Source: Shinella zoogloeoides
GTDB lineage: Bacteria > Pseudomonadota > Alphaproteobacteria > Rhizobiales > Rhizobiaceae
Direction of reading: 5' to 3'
Length of the DNA stretch: 64,000 bases
Assembly (NCBI RefSeq): GCF_022682305.1
Contig: NZ_CP093528.1
Location: 3,175,501-3,239,500 of the forward strand
Below the pieces are notes generated by a model, which did not search any database, was not told where the DNA came from, and worked only from the letters and a program-made list of their open reading frames with translations. Shown here in pieces: positions 1-7,469 of this stretch. The position numbers were made by a program, and so were the translations under genes. Positions within the stretch are counted from its first letter, which is position 1. Each line of letters opens with the position of its first letter.

Positions 1-819
1 GGCATCCTTGTTCTCGGCGTCCTTCAGCACGACCCAGCTATCGACGGCATAGATGCTGCCCGGGAAGACGACCTTGAAGTTCTTGCCTTCCGAGCGGTTG
101 ATGCCGGTGATGCGCCCGTTATAGGCCGAGGTCATGGCGACTTCGCCGGAGGCGAGGAACTGCAGCGGCTGGGCGCCCGACTCCCACCAGACGATGTTCG
201 GCTTCAGCTCGTCGAGCTTCTTGAAGGCGCGCGCGACGCCCTCCTCGGTGCCGAGCACGTCATAGATCTCGTCCTTGGAGACGCCATCGGCGAGCAGGGC
301 GAATTCCAGCGTGTATTTCGGTCCCTTGCGCAGCGAGCGCTTGCCGGGGAATTTCTCGACATTCCAGAAGTCCGCCCAGGAGGCCGGGCCTTCCTTCAGC
401 TTGTCGCCGTCATAGGCGATGGCCGTCGACCAGACGATGGCGCCGACGCCGCAGTCATTGACCGCGCTGTCGAGGAACTTGTCCTTGCCGCCCATCTTGT
501 CCCAGTCGATCTTCTCGTAGAGGCCATCGGCACAGCCGAGCGCCAGTTCCTCGGCTTCCACCTGCACGGCGTCCCAGTTCGGCGCGCCGGCCTTGACCTT
601 CGACTGGATGACGCCGATGCCGCCGTCCCAGGCCTCGTCGAGCACCGGCTTGCCGGTCTTTTCGGCAAACGGCTTGAAGTAGATATTGCGCTGGGCGTCC
701 TGATAGTTGCCGCCCCAGGACACGACGGTCAGGTCCCGCGCGAATGTCGGCGCGGCGATGCCGGCCGTCAGCACGATGGCGGCAGCCGCCAGGACACCCG
801 ATTTCAGAATTGACTTCAT
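1..819 (-). CDS. Polyamine/PotD-type ABC transporter substrate-binding protein (3' end outside window)
   Basis: Periplasmic binding protein that would deliver a polyamine or similar cation to an inner-membrane ABC permease. The reading frame is open from the ATG at 819 to the window edge (273 codons), so the C-terminus is missing. It begins with a basic, hydrophobic signal peptide ending near APTFA, followed by the segment DLTVVSWGGNYQDAQR, the usual start of family 1 spermidine/putrescine-like binding proteins. Later segments such as VWWESGAQPLQFLASGEVAM also fit PotD/PotF relatives, which are about 340-370 residues long. Its permease and ATPase genes presumably lie to the left. The ligand cannot be read from sequence; the neighbouring amine-type enzymes suggest an amino compound. 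Confidence 0.85.
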   Translation of the reverse strand, partial: MKSILKSGVLAAAAIVLTAGIAAPTFARDLTVVSWGGNYQDAQRNIYFKPFAEKTGKPVLDEAWDGGIGVIQSKVKAGAPNWDAVQVEAEELALGCADGLYEKIDWDKMGGKDKFLDSAVNDCGVGAIVWSTAIAYDGDKLKEGPASWADFWNVEKFPGKRSLRKGPKYTLEFALLADGVSKDEIYDVLGTEEGVARAFKKLDELKPNIVWWESGAQPLQFLASGEVAMTSAYNGRITGINRSEGKNFKVVFPGSIYAVDSWVVLKDAENKDA

Positions 820-1009
820 GGCACTCCCCTTTTCTTCGTTTATGAAGGAGCCGTACGGCTCCGATGACGATTGATGCGGGCCGCCTGCCCCGCCTTTGCG
901 GCAGCGGCTGCGGCTTCCGGCCGCCGCGCCCTTTCCCCTGGGCGTTTCAGCCGATTGATGCATTCCAGTCATTGCCGGTCAACGGGTTTTTCCCGCTTCT
1001 TGACCGTTG

Positions 1010-1750
1010 TCAGACGTGCTGCCCTCCGTTGATGTGGATTTCCGCGCCGTTGATGTAGGACGATTGCTCCGTGCAGAGGAAATGGATGGTCTCCGCGACT
1101 TCGCGCGGTTCGCCCAGCCGTCCCATCGGCACTTCCGCCGCCACCAGCGCGTCCGTTCCCGGCGAGAGGATCGAGGTCTCGATCTCGCCCGGCGCTATGG
1201 CGTTGGCGCGCACGCCGCGCCGGCCGAATTCATGCGCCATCTCGCGCGTCAGCGCCGCGAGCGCCGCCTTGGAGGCCGCATAGGCGACACCGGCGAAGGG
1301 ATGCACGCGCGAGCCGGCAATCGACGTGACGTTCACGATCGAGCCTTTCGCCGCCTCCAGCTCCGGCATCAGCGCGCGGGCGATCAACGCGGTCGAGACG
1401 AGATTGACGTTCAGCACCTGCGTCCAGACATCCGCATCGGTGCCCAGCACGCCGAGGCGGCTCTTGCCCGGCCCCTTCGGCGAGATGCCGGCATTGTTGA
1501 CCAGCGCGTGCAGCTTGCCGTTCGGCAGGCGCTCGCGCACGGTGGCGGCAAGGCGGTCGATCTGCGTGAGGTCGGCAAGGTCGGCCTGGATGTGGCTTTC
1601 CCGGGCGGACGGCCAGGCGCATTCCTCGGAAAAAGCCTGGCGCGAGACGGTGAAGATGCGCCAGCCCTTCGACTGGAAGAGCTTGACCGTCGCATGGCCG
1701 ATGCCGCGGCTCGCTCCCGTCAGCAACATGTAGCGGCGTTCTTCGGTCAT
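1010..1750 (-). CDS. SDR family oxidoreductase
   Basis: NAD(P)-dependent short-chain dehydrogenase/reductase of 246 residues, the classical size. The Rossmann motif TGASRGIGHA lies near the N-terminus, NNAG follows around residue 80, and the catalytic YAASK motif is near residue 150. A C-terminal segment ending in INGGQHV is typical of 3-oxoacyl-ACP reductase-like SDRs. The ATG at 1750 was chosen because it sits just before the Rossmann fold; upstream in-frame starts add only low-complexity sequence. It reads away from the GntR gene and shares with that gene's upstream region a TTGAT(A/G)CATC motif, so co-regulation is likely. The substrate is unknown; a hydroxylated intermediate of the adjacent kinase/aminotransferase pathway is a guess. 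Confidence 0.88.
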   Translation of the reverse strand: MTEERRYMLLTGASRGIGHATVKLFQSKGWRIFTVSRQAFSEECAWPSARESHIQADLADLTQIDRLAATVRERLPNGKLHALVNNAGISPKGPGKSRLGVLGTDADVWTQVLNVNLVSTALIARALMPELEAAKGSIVNVTSIAGSRVHPFAGVAYAASKAALAALTREMAHEFGRRGVRANAIAPGEIETSILSPGTDALVAAEVPMGRLGEPREVAETIHFLCTEQSSYINGAEIHINGGQHV

Positions 1751-1772
1751 GCGGAGCAATCTCCATTGATGC

Positions 1773-1782
1773 TTGATACATC
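1773..1782. promoter_or_regulatory. Candidate GntR operator upstream of the SDR
   Basis: TTGATACATC lies 22 bp upstream of the SDR start codon. It differs by one base from TTGATGCATC at 2540-2549, which sits in front of the GntR gene. Paired short palindromic sites like these are typical of FadR/VanR-type GntR regulators. The role is inferred from position and similarity only. Confidence 0.45.
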
Positions 1783-1825
1783 GTAATCTGCGGTGAATGA
1801 ATTGCAAGCCCCGTTCGCAGGCATG

Positions 1826-2506
1826 TCAGGCCCGGCGCGTTTTCCCCTCCGCGCCATGCTCGATACGGTCGAGGATCGGCTTTCCACCGAGCAGGATATC
1901 ATCGATGATGGCCATGGCGGCGGCGGCGGAATCGTGCCGCTTCAATGCCTCGACGACCGGATAATGATGATCGATCATCGCGCGTCCGCCGGCAAGATAG
2001 GCATCGGAAATATGCGGCCCCATCTGCAGCCAGAGGCGGCGCAGGATGGTGGTGAGCACGGGAAGCCCGGCGATCCGCGGCAACATGAAATGGAACGCCT
2101 GGTTGAGCTGGGTGCCTTTCAGTCGGTCGCCCGCCGCGATTGCCGCCTCGTTTTCCGTGAGAATCCGCTCCATTTCATGGATATCGGCGCCCGTCGCCAT
2201 CTGCGCGGCGGTTTCCGCCGCAAGCCCCTCCAAACGGACGCGGATCGTGCGGATCTCCCGGTATCGGTCCTGGCTGAGACCGGATATGCGGATGTCGCGT
2301 GGAGAGCGGAAGGTGATCGCCTCGTCGTTGGCAAGGCGCAGGATCGCATCGCGGATCGGCGTCACGCTGGTGCCGAACTGCTCGGCGAGGTCGCGGATCT
2401 TCAGCCGGTCACCCGGCTGGAAACGCCCCTGCATCAGCGCGTCGCACAGCGCGCCATAGACCACGCTGTTGAGGTTCTCGTGTTCCAGTGTCGTAAATTC
2501 AGGCAT
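1826..2506 (-). CDS. GntR family transcriptional regulator with FCD domain
   Basis: DNA-binding repressor or activator of 226 residues. The N-terminal winged helix-turn-helix carries the GntR signature (GRFQPGDRLKIRDLAEQFGTS, then TPIRDAILRL, about residues 27-60). The C-terminal all-helical FCD ligand domain follows and has the expected histidine-bearing helices (NQAFHFML, DHHYPVVEAL), which in this family often bind a metal and a small carboxylate. The ATG at 2506 is used because the GntR fold begins directly after it; an in-frame ATG at 2548 would overlap the putative operator. It is divergent from the kinase/aminotransferase operon and most likely controls it together with the SDR. Confidence 0.9.
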   Translation of the reverse strand: MPEFTTLEHENLNSVVYGALCDALMQGRFQPGDRLKIRDLAEQFGTSVTPIRDAILRLANDEAITFRSPRDIRISGLSQDRYREIRTIRVRLEGLAAETAAQMATGADIHEMERILTENEAAIAAGDRLKGTQLNQAFHFMLPRIAGLPVLTTILRRLWLQMGPHISDAYLAGGRAMIDHHYPVVEALKRHDSAAAAMAIIDDILLGGKPILDRIEHGAEGKTRRA

Positions 2507-2534
2507 GGAACTGATCCGCAAAATCGAGTAACAA

Positions 2535-2572
2535 GATACTTGATGCATCTTTTTTGACGTGTTTCAAGTATC
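2535..2572. promoter_or_regulatory. Inverted repeat between the GntR gene and the kinase operon
   Basis: A perfect 9-bp inverted repeat, GATACTTGA at 2535-2543 and TCAAGTATC at 2564-2572, separated by 20 bp. The smaller TTGATGCATC site (2540-2549) overlaps its left arm. The repeat lies in the divergent promoter region upstream of both the regulator and the plus-strand operon, the normal place for an autoregulatory GntR operator. Binding is inferred, not shown. Confidence 0.6.
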
Positions 2573-2693
2573 GCCGGCCATCGACGGCATCTTCTGGGGA
2601 AGGCACGGCCATGGCAATGCCGGTCGAAGCGCTGTCAACAGCGCCGAAGCCTTCCTCGACACCGCCGCGGGAGACCGCCAGAACGGAGCAAGC

Positions 2694-3758
2694 ATGACGG
2701 AGCCAGCGCCCGCCGCCCCGAAACCGGACTCCCCGAAGCCGGACTCGATGTCGGCGACATGGAGCATGACCGCCATCGAGGATGCGCAGGTCGCCGTCGC
2801 CGATGTCTATGGGCTTGCGGGCGTCGTGAAGCGCCTTTCCAGCGAGCGGGACGAGACCTTCCTCTTTACCCGGACCGACGGCACCGATTTCATTCTGAAA
2901 ATCGCCAATCCCGCCGAGGATCCGGCCGCCCTCGAATTCCAGGACGGCGCCCTGCTGCATCTCGAAGCCGCCGCCCCGGCCGTACCCGTGCCGCGGCTTG
3001 TGCCGACACAGTCGGGCGAACCGAGCCACACGCTGTCGACAATCGACGGACCGCGCATCATGCGCCTGCTCACCTTCCTCGACGGCGAATTGCAATATCG
3101 CACGCCGGCCTCGGAAGCGCAGAGCCGCAATGTCGGCCGGGCGCTGGCCGAACTCGGGCTCGGCCTCGAGCACTATGACGGCCGCCCGCCCGAGGGCAAG
3201 CTGATGTGGGATATCTCCCATACCCTCGATCTTGCGGCCGTCGTCGGCGACGTCGCCGAAGAGCGCCGCGCGCAGGCGGAAGCCGTTCTCGGCGAATTCG
3301 AGCGCTCCCTGCCGGCCATCGCCGCGCTCGAGCGCCGGCAGATCATCCACAACGATTTCAACCCGCACAACATCCTGCTCGACCCCGCCGAGCCGACAAG
3401 GGTCGCCGGCATCATCGATTTCGGCGACATGGTGCATGCCCCCCTGATCAACGATCTCGCCGTCGGCATCTCCTATCACCTCGCCACCGGGAACTGGGCG
3501 GCCCGCGCCGGCGCTTTCCTCGACGGGTTCGTATCGGCACGCACGCTGAAGCCGGAGGAGATCGAACTGCTGCCGCTTCTGATGCGCTGCCGCCTCGCCA
3601 TGTCCATCATCATCGCGGAGTGGCGGTCCGCGCGCTTCCCGGAGAACCGGGCCTATATCATGCGCAACCACGCCGCCGCCTGGGGCGGCCTGCAAAACAT
3701 TGCCGATCTTACTGCGGCCGGGCTGAAACGGCTCGCGCCCAACTTGACCGAGGGCTGA
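2694..3758 (+). CDS. Aminoglycoside phosphotransferase-fold small-molecule kinase
   Basis: ATP-dependent kinase of the APH/choline/homoserine kinase fold, 354 residues. The catalytic loop HNDFNPHN starts at about H219 with the catalytic aspartate D221, and the metal-binding IDFGD motif is at about 241-245. The ATG at 2694 has a GGAG ribosome site seven bases upstream; an open extension to 2559 looks non-coding. The stop is two bases before the start of the class III aminotransferase-fold gene, so the two are co-transcribed. In eukaryotes and some bacteria this same pair of folds acts as hydroxylysine kinase plus a phospho-lyase. Whether the substrate here is hydroxylysine, ethanolamine or another amino alcohol is not shown. 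Confidence 0.85.
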   Translation: MTEPAPAAPKPDSPKPDSMSATWSMTAIEDAQVAVADVYGLAGVVKRLSSERDETFLFTRTDGTDFILKIANPAEDPAALEFQDGALLHLEAAAPAVPVPRLVPTQSGEPSHTLSTIDGPRIMRLLTFLDGELQYRTPASEAQSRNVGRALAELGLGLEHYDGRPPEGKLMWDISHTLDLAAVVGDVAEERRAQAEAVLGEFERSLPAIAALERRQIIHNDFNPHNILLDPAEPTRVAGIIDFGDMVHAPLINDLAVGISYHLATGNWAARAGAFLDGFVSARTLKPEEIELLPLLMRCRLAMSIIIAEWRSARFPENRAYIMRNHAAAWGGLQNIADLTAAGLKRLAPNLTEG

Positions 3759-3760
3759 TC

Positions 3761-5077
3761 ATGTCGATGGTGAATGCGTTTTCGCGCGAGGATTTCGAAC
3801 GGCTGGGCGAGAGCGAGCGGGCGCTGATCGCCCGGCGTGAAAAGGTGCTCGGCCCGGCCTATCGCCTGTTCTACGAAAAGCCGCTGCATCTGGTGCGCGG
3901 CGAAGGCGTCTTCCTCTACGACACGGCGGGCGAGCGTTACCTCGACGCCTACAACAACGTCGCCTCGCTCGGCCATTGCCATCCGCGCGTGGTGGAAGCG
4001 ATCACCCGCCAGACCGCCGTGCTCAACACCCATACGCGCTACCTGCACGAAGGCATCGTCGACTATGCCGAGACGCTGACGGCGACCTTCCCGGAGGCGC
4101 TCAGCCAGGCGATGTTCACCTGCACCGGCAGCGAGGCGAACGACCTTGCGGTGCGCATCGCCCGCTTCGTCACCGGCGGCACGGGCATCATCGCCACCGA
4201 GCTTGCCTACCACGGCCTCACGAGCGCGGTCGCCGAATTCTCGCCCTCGCTCGGCGAATCCGTGACGCTCGGCCCGCATGTGCGCACCGTCCCCGCGCCG
4301 GACAGCTATCGCCATTCGCCGGAAGAGATGATGGAGAAATTCGGCCGTGATGTCCGCGCCGCCATCGCCGATCTCAAGCGGCACGGCATCAAGCCAGCCA
4401 TGCTGATCACCGACACGATCTTCTCCAGCGACGGCATCTTCGCCGGCCCGAAGGGCTTCCTGAAGCCGGCCGTGGATGCGATCCACGAGGCCGGCGGCCT
4501 CTTCGTCGCCGACGAGGTGCAGCCCGGCTTCGGCCGCACGGGCGAGACCATGTGGGGCTTCGAACGCCACGGCGTCGCCCCCGACATGGTGACGACCGGC
4601 AAGCCGATGGGCAACGGCTACCCGATGGCCGGCATCGTGCTGCGGCCGGAGGTCATCGCCGAATTCGGCCCGAAGGCACGCTATTTCAATACGTTCGGCG
4701 GCAACCCTGTCGCCGCGGCCGCCGGCAAGGCGGTGCTCGACGCGATCCGCACCGAAGGCCTGCAGCAGAACGCGCTCGATGTCGGCCGCTATCTGATGGA
4801 CGGCCTGAAACAGCTTTCCTCCAGCTACCCCGCTATCGGCGACGTGCGCGGTTCCGGCCTCTTCATCGGCGTCGAGATCGTCGCAGACCCCGCCGAGAAA
4901 AGCCCGGACGCCGCACGCACCACCCGTATCGTCAACGGCCTGCGCGACCGCCGCATCCTGATCAGCGCCTCCGGCCCGCGCGCCAACGTGCTGAAAATCC
5001 GCCCGCCGCTCGTCTTTTCCCGCGAGAATGCCGACATGCTGGTGGATGCGCTCGCCGATGTGTTGAAGACGCTCTAG
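3761..5077 (+). CDS. Class III aminotransferase-fold PLP enzyme (possible phospho-lyase)
   Basis: PLP-dependent enzyme of 438 residues, the normal length for class III (omega) aminotransferases. Visible motifs are the PLP-aspartate segment DEVQPGFGRTG (D251) and the Schiff-base lysine in TTGKPMGNGYP (K281). The glycine-rich CTGSEANDLAVR near residue 125 binds the cofactor phosphate. The open frame continues upstream through the kinase gene in another frame, but the real start is the ATG at 3761 just after the kinase stop. Class III relatives paired with APH-fold kinases include 5-phosphohydroxylysine and phosphoethanolamine phospho-lyases, which eliminate phosphate and ammonia instead of transaminating. 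A normal omega-aminotransferase remains possible. Confidence 0.88.
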   Translation: MSMVNAFSREDFERLGESERALIARREKVLGPAYRLFYEKPLHLVRGEGVFLYDTAGERYLDAYNNVASLGHCHPRVVEAITRQTAVLNTHTRYLHEGIVDYAETLTATFPEALSQAMFTCTGSEANDLAVRIARFVTGGTGIIATELAYHGLTSAVAEFSPSLGESVTLGPHVRTVPAPDSYRHSPEEMMEKFGRDVRAAIADLKRHGIKPAMLITDTIFSSDGIFAGPKGFLKPAVDAIHEAGGLFVADEVQPGFGRTGETMWGFERHGVAPDMVTTGKPMGNGYPMAGIVLRPEVIAEFGPKARYFNTFGGNPVAAAAGKAVLDAIRTEGLQQNALDVGRYLMDGLKQLSSSYPAIGDVRGSGLFIGVEIVADPAEKSPDAARTTRIVNGLRDRRILISASGPRANVLKIRPPLVFSRENADMLVDALADVLKTL

Positions 5078-5106
5078 GAAGGGATCCGTCCGATAGCAAT
5101 CATCGT

Positions 5107-5130
5107 CCGGGCCTCGTCGAGGAGGCCCGG
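5107..5130. terminator. Hairpin between convergent genes
   Basis: Perfect 9-bp stem CCGGGCCTC / GAGGCCCGG with a 6-base loop, placed 29 bp after the aminotransferase stop and 26 bp before the end of the siderophore-interacting protein gene. There is no U-tract, but the position between convergent operons suits a bidirectional terminator. Confidence 0.6.
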
Positions 5131-5156
5131 TCCTACCCCGATACGCCAGGGCGATA

Positions 5157-6209
5157 TCAGGTAGCGCGTTTCCAGTAGGCCGTGATCTGGGATTTCGCAG
5201 GCATCCCGCCGCGGGACGCAAGGCGCTTGCGCAGCTCGGCGGCGACAGCCAGCTCGCAGCCCGCCCACACAACCAGCTCGGCGTCCTCGTCGGCCAGATG
5301 GGAATCCAGCGCCTGCGCGAGCGGCCCGGAATCCCCGGCCCGGCTCCCGCTTCGACAGAGCCAGTTGATTTCAAAACCCGGCCTTGGATCGAGATAGGCG
5401 CGCTCCGCCGCGTCCTCGATCTCGACGATTGCCGTGACGCGGGTCTGCGCATCCGCGGTTTCGGCTATCCGCGCAATCGCGGGGAGGGCCGTCTCATCGC
5501 CAAGCAGGAGAAGGTTGCGCGCGCCCGGCATCCCGCCGCCGCCGGGTCCGAGAAGGCCGGCGACGGAACCGCGCGTTGCCCGGCGGGCGAAAGCCACCCC
5601 GGGACCGGCCGCCTGTTCATGGTGCAGCACGAAATCGACGGCAAAGGTTCCAGCCTGCAAATCGGCTGAGCGGACCGTATAGACGCGGCTGGCAAGGGCA
5701 TCCTCGCCCTGCGGCCAGGTCATCCGGCCATCGGCCGAAAGGCGCGGCCAGCGCGGCGCGCGCGCCGGCGGCGGAATGAGCAGCCGGATATGGTGATGAT
5801 GCGCCGTGGCAAGGGCGGAAACGTTGTCGCAGCGAAAAACGACGCGCCGCATCCTGGGCGCCACGGCAAACGCATCGACGACGGTCATCTTTTGAAAATG
5901 CGGAGGAACGGTATCCCCTGCCCCATGTCCGGACCAGTCGATCCGCGCGTCCTCGGCGAATTCGAAGACATGATCCGCGATGAATGTCTTGACGGTCGCC
6001 AGCGCTTCTACCGAGCCGGAGGCCGCGGCCACCTCCACCCCCCACGGCTTGTGACGCAACCGCACCCTCCCGTAGGGACTGAGGATCGTCGCGCCATCCG
6101 GCCCGCGCTCGATCTCTGCGTGGGTTTCCAGATGATCCAGCAGGGCGGCGACGAAGGGGGCGGGATCGGCCAGATGCACGCTCGCCGTGGCCTGGAACGA
6201 CGGCTTCAT
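5157..6209 (-). CDS. Siderophore-interacting protein (FAD/NAD(P)H ferric-siderophore reductase)
   Basis: Cytoplasmic reductase of the SIP/ViuB family, 350 residues, that would release iron by reducing imported ferric siderophore. An N-terminal extension of about 100 residues (DUF2218-like, with HLETHAEIERGPDGATI) precedes the ferredoxin-reductase-like part. In that part the FAD segment RVYTVRS and the later FVLHHEQAAGPGVAFARRA match the family pattern RxYTxR ... DFVLHG.GPA..WA. The nucleotide half contains LLLGDETALPAI. The start at 6209 overlaps the stop of the permease gene by four bases (ATGA), so translation is coupled. Long open frames upstream are shadows of the permease gene. Confidence 0.88.
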   Translation of the reverse strand: MKPSFQATASVHLADPAPFVAALLDHLETHAEIERGPDGATILSPYGRVRLRHKPWGVEVAAASGSVEALATVKTFIADHVFEFAEDARIDWSGHGAGDTVPPHFQKMTVVDAFAVAPRMRRVVFRCDNVSALATAHHHHIRLLIPPPARAPRWPRLSADGRMTWPQGEDALASRVYTVRSADLQAGTFAVDFVLHHEQAAGPGVAFARRATRGSVAGLLGPGGGGMPGARNLLLLGDETALPAIARIAETADAQTRVTAIVEIEDAAERAYLDPRPGFEINWLCRSGSRAGDSGPLAQALDSHLADEDAELVVWAGCELAVAAELRKRLASRGGMPAKSQITAYWKRAT

Positions 6210-7468
6210 GATACGGCTTCTCCAGCCGCCGCCTCCGACCGATCCAGCCATGTGAGCTGGCGATAGGCAAGCAGGATGCCGAGAACGGAGACCAGCGTGG
6301 CTATGCCGAACAGCGACGCATAGCCGAGATGATCCGCCAGCAGGCCGGCGATGGAAGAGCCGATCAGATACACGATCAGTTCGGCGCATGTCAGGATGGT
6401 GAAGTCCGTTCCGGGCTGATCCTTGGACGAGGCCTTCATGAACAGCGAATAGATGGCGACCAGTTCCATGTAGCGGATGAGCGCCTGGAAGGCGGAAGCT
6501 CCCATGGCGATCGCGGTGCCGGGCAATATCTGCGCCGCGTTGAGCGCGAAGATGAGGAAGCAGGCCGTTCTGAGAAGCCCGAGCAGGACGAGGGCGACCG
6601 TCAATCCAACCTTGCGGATGAGGAATGCACAGATCACGGCGCCGAGCAGTCCCGCCGTCGCGGCGGCACCGCCGCTCAAATAGCCGATCCAGGCGACCGG
6701 CAGGCCGATATCGACGAGATAGGCGCCCTCCATGCCGCGCACCAGCCCCTCGCTGGCGCGGTATGTCAGGGCGAAGCCGAGCACGATCCAGGCATTCGGA
6801 CGGGCGAAGAACCCCCGCAACGTCGCCCGGGGCTTGCCCGTCGCCCGCTCCGCATCCTCCCACATCCACAGGGCGGCCGCCACGGGCAGCAGCGACAATG
6901 CCGCCACGATCAGGATGGTCGGCCTCCAGCCGATCCTCTCGAACAGGACGAGGGCCAGCGTGCCGCCGAGGATGACGCCGAGGGCGACCGCGCCGGCCTG
7001 GATCGCATTGCCGAATGGGCGCGACCTGTCATCGAGGTGACGCACGGCATAGCCGTCCGTCGCGATGTCCTGCAGCGAGGAGAGGACCGCTATCGCAAGA
7101 CCGAGCACGAAAAGCGGCACGGCGCGCGACGGATCGAACAATGCCATCGCCGCGATAAGGGCGCTGACCAGGACCTGCGTGGGAATGACCCAGCCGCGCC
7201 GGTGCCCCAGCCGGGCGAAAGGAGAGAAGCGATCGACGAACGGCGCGGCGACGAACTTCAGGATCATCGGCAGCATGAGCAGGTAGAACAGGCCGATGGC
7301 CGTACGCGACGCCCCCGCCTCCCGCATCAGCGGCGGCAGGGCGACGAGAAGCAGGTAGGTTGGAATCCCCTGGGCGAGATAAAGCCCGCCGAGGACGGCA
7401 TAGAGCCGTCCCCGCGCATCCGTTGCCGGCGCCGGCGCGCCGGCAAGCACCTTCGCATCCCCCGCCAT
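6206..7468 (-). CDS. MFS transporter, RhtX/FptX-like siderophore permease
   Basis: Inner-membrane permease of 420 residues with about twelve hydrophobic helices. It begins YAVLGGLYLAQGIPTYLLLVALPPLMREAG, resembling AmpG-like and RhtX/FptX-type major facilitator proteins. RhtX of Sinorhizobium and FptX of Pseudomonas each import a whole ferric siderophore across the inner membrane as a single polypeptide, replacing an ABC transporter. The call to that subgroup rests on the context: the gene lies between a TonB-dependent receptor (2 bp gap) and a siderophore-interacting reductase. A muropeptide permease of the AmpG family is the main alternative on sequence alone. Confidence 0.8.
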   Translation of the reverse strand: MAGDAKVLAGAPAPATDARGRLYAVLGGLYLAQGIPTYLLLVALPPLMREAGASRTAIGLFYLLMLPMILKFVAAPFVDRFSPFARLGHRRGWVIPTQVLVSALIAAMALFDPSRAVPLFVLGLAIAVLSSLQDIATDGYAVRHLDDRSRPFGNAIQAGAVALGVILGGTLALVLFERIGWRPTILIVAALSLLPVAAALWMWEDAERATGKPRATLRGFFARPNAWIVLGFALTYRASEGLVRGMEGAYLVDIGLPVAWIGYLSGGAAATAGLLGAVICAFLIRKVGLTVALVLLGLLRTACFLIFALNAAQILPGTAIAMGASAFQALIRYMELVAIYSLFMKASSKDQPGTDFTILTCAELIVYLIGSSIAGLLADHLGYASLFGIATLVSVLGILLAYRQLTWLDRSEAAAGEAVS

Positions 7469-7469
7469 C

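Noticed and set aside
3206..5077. Apparent kinase-aminotransferase fusion from one long open frame
   Set aside because: The upstream part of this frame is a shadow of the kinase gene in another frame; the kinase has its own stop at 3758 and the aminotransferase its own ATG at 3761.
5157..6869. Very long open frame suggesting an extended siderophore-interacting protein
   Set aside because: The N-terminal 220 residues are antisense-like low-complexity sequence overlapping the permease gene; the family start is the ATG at 6209.
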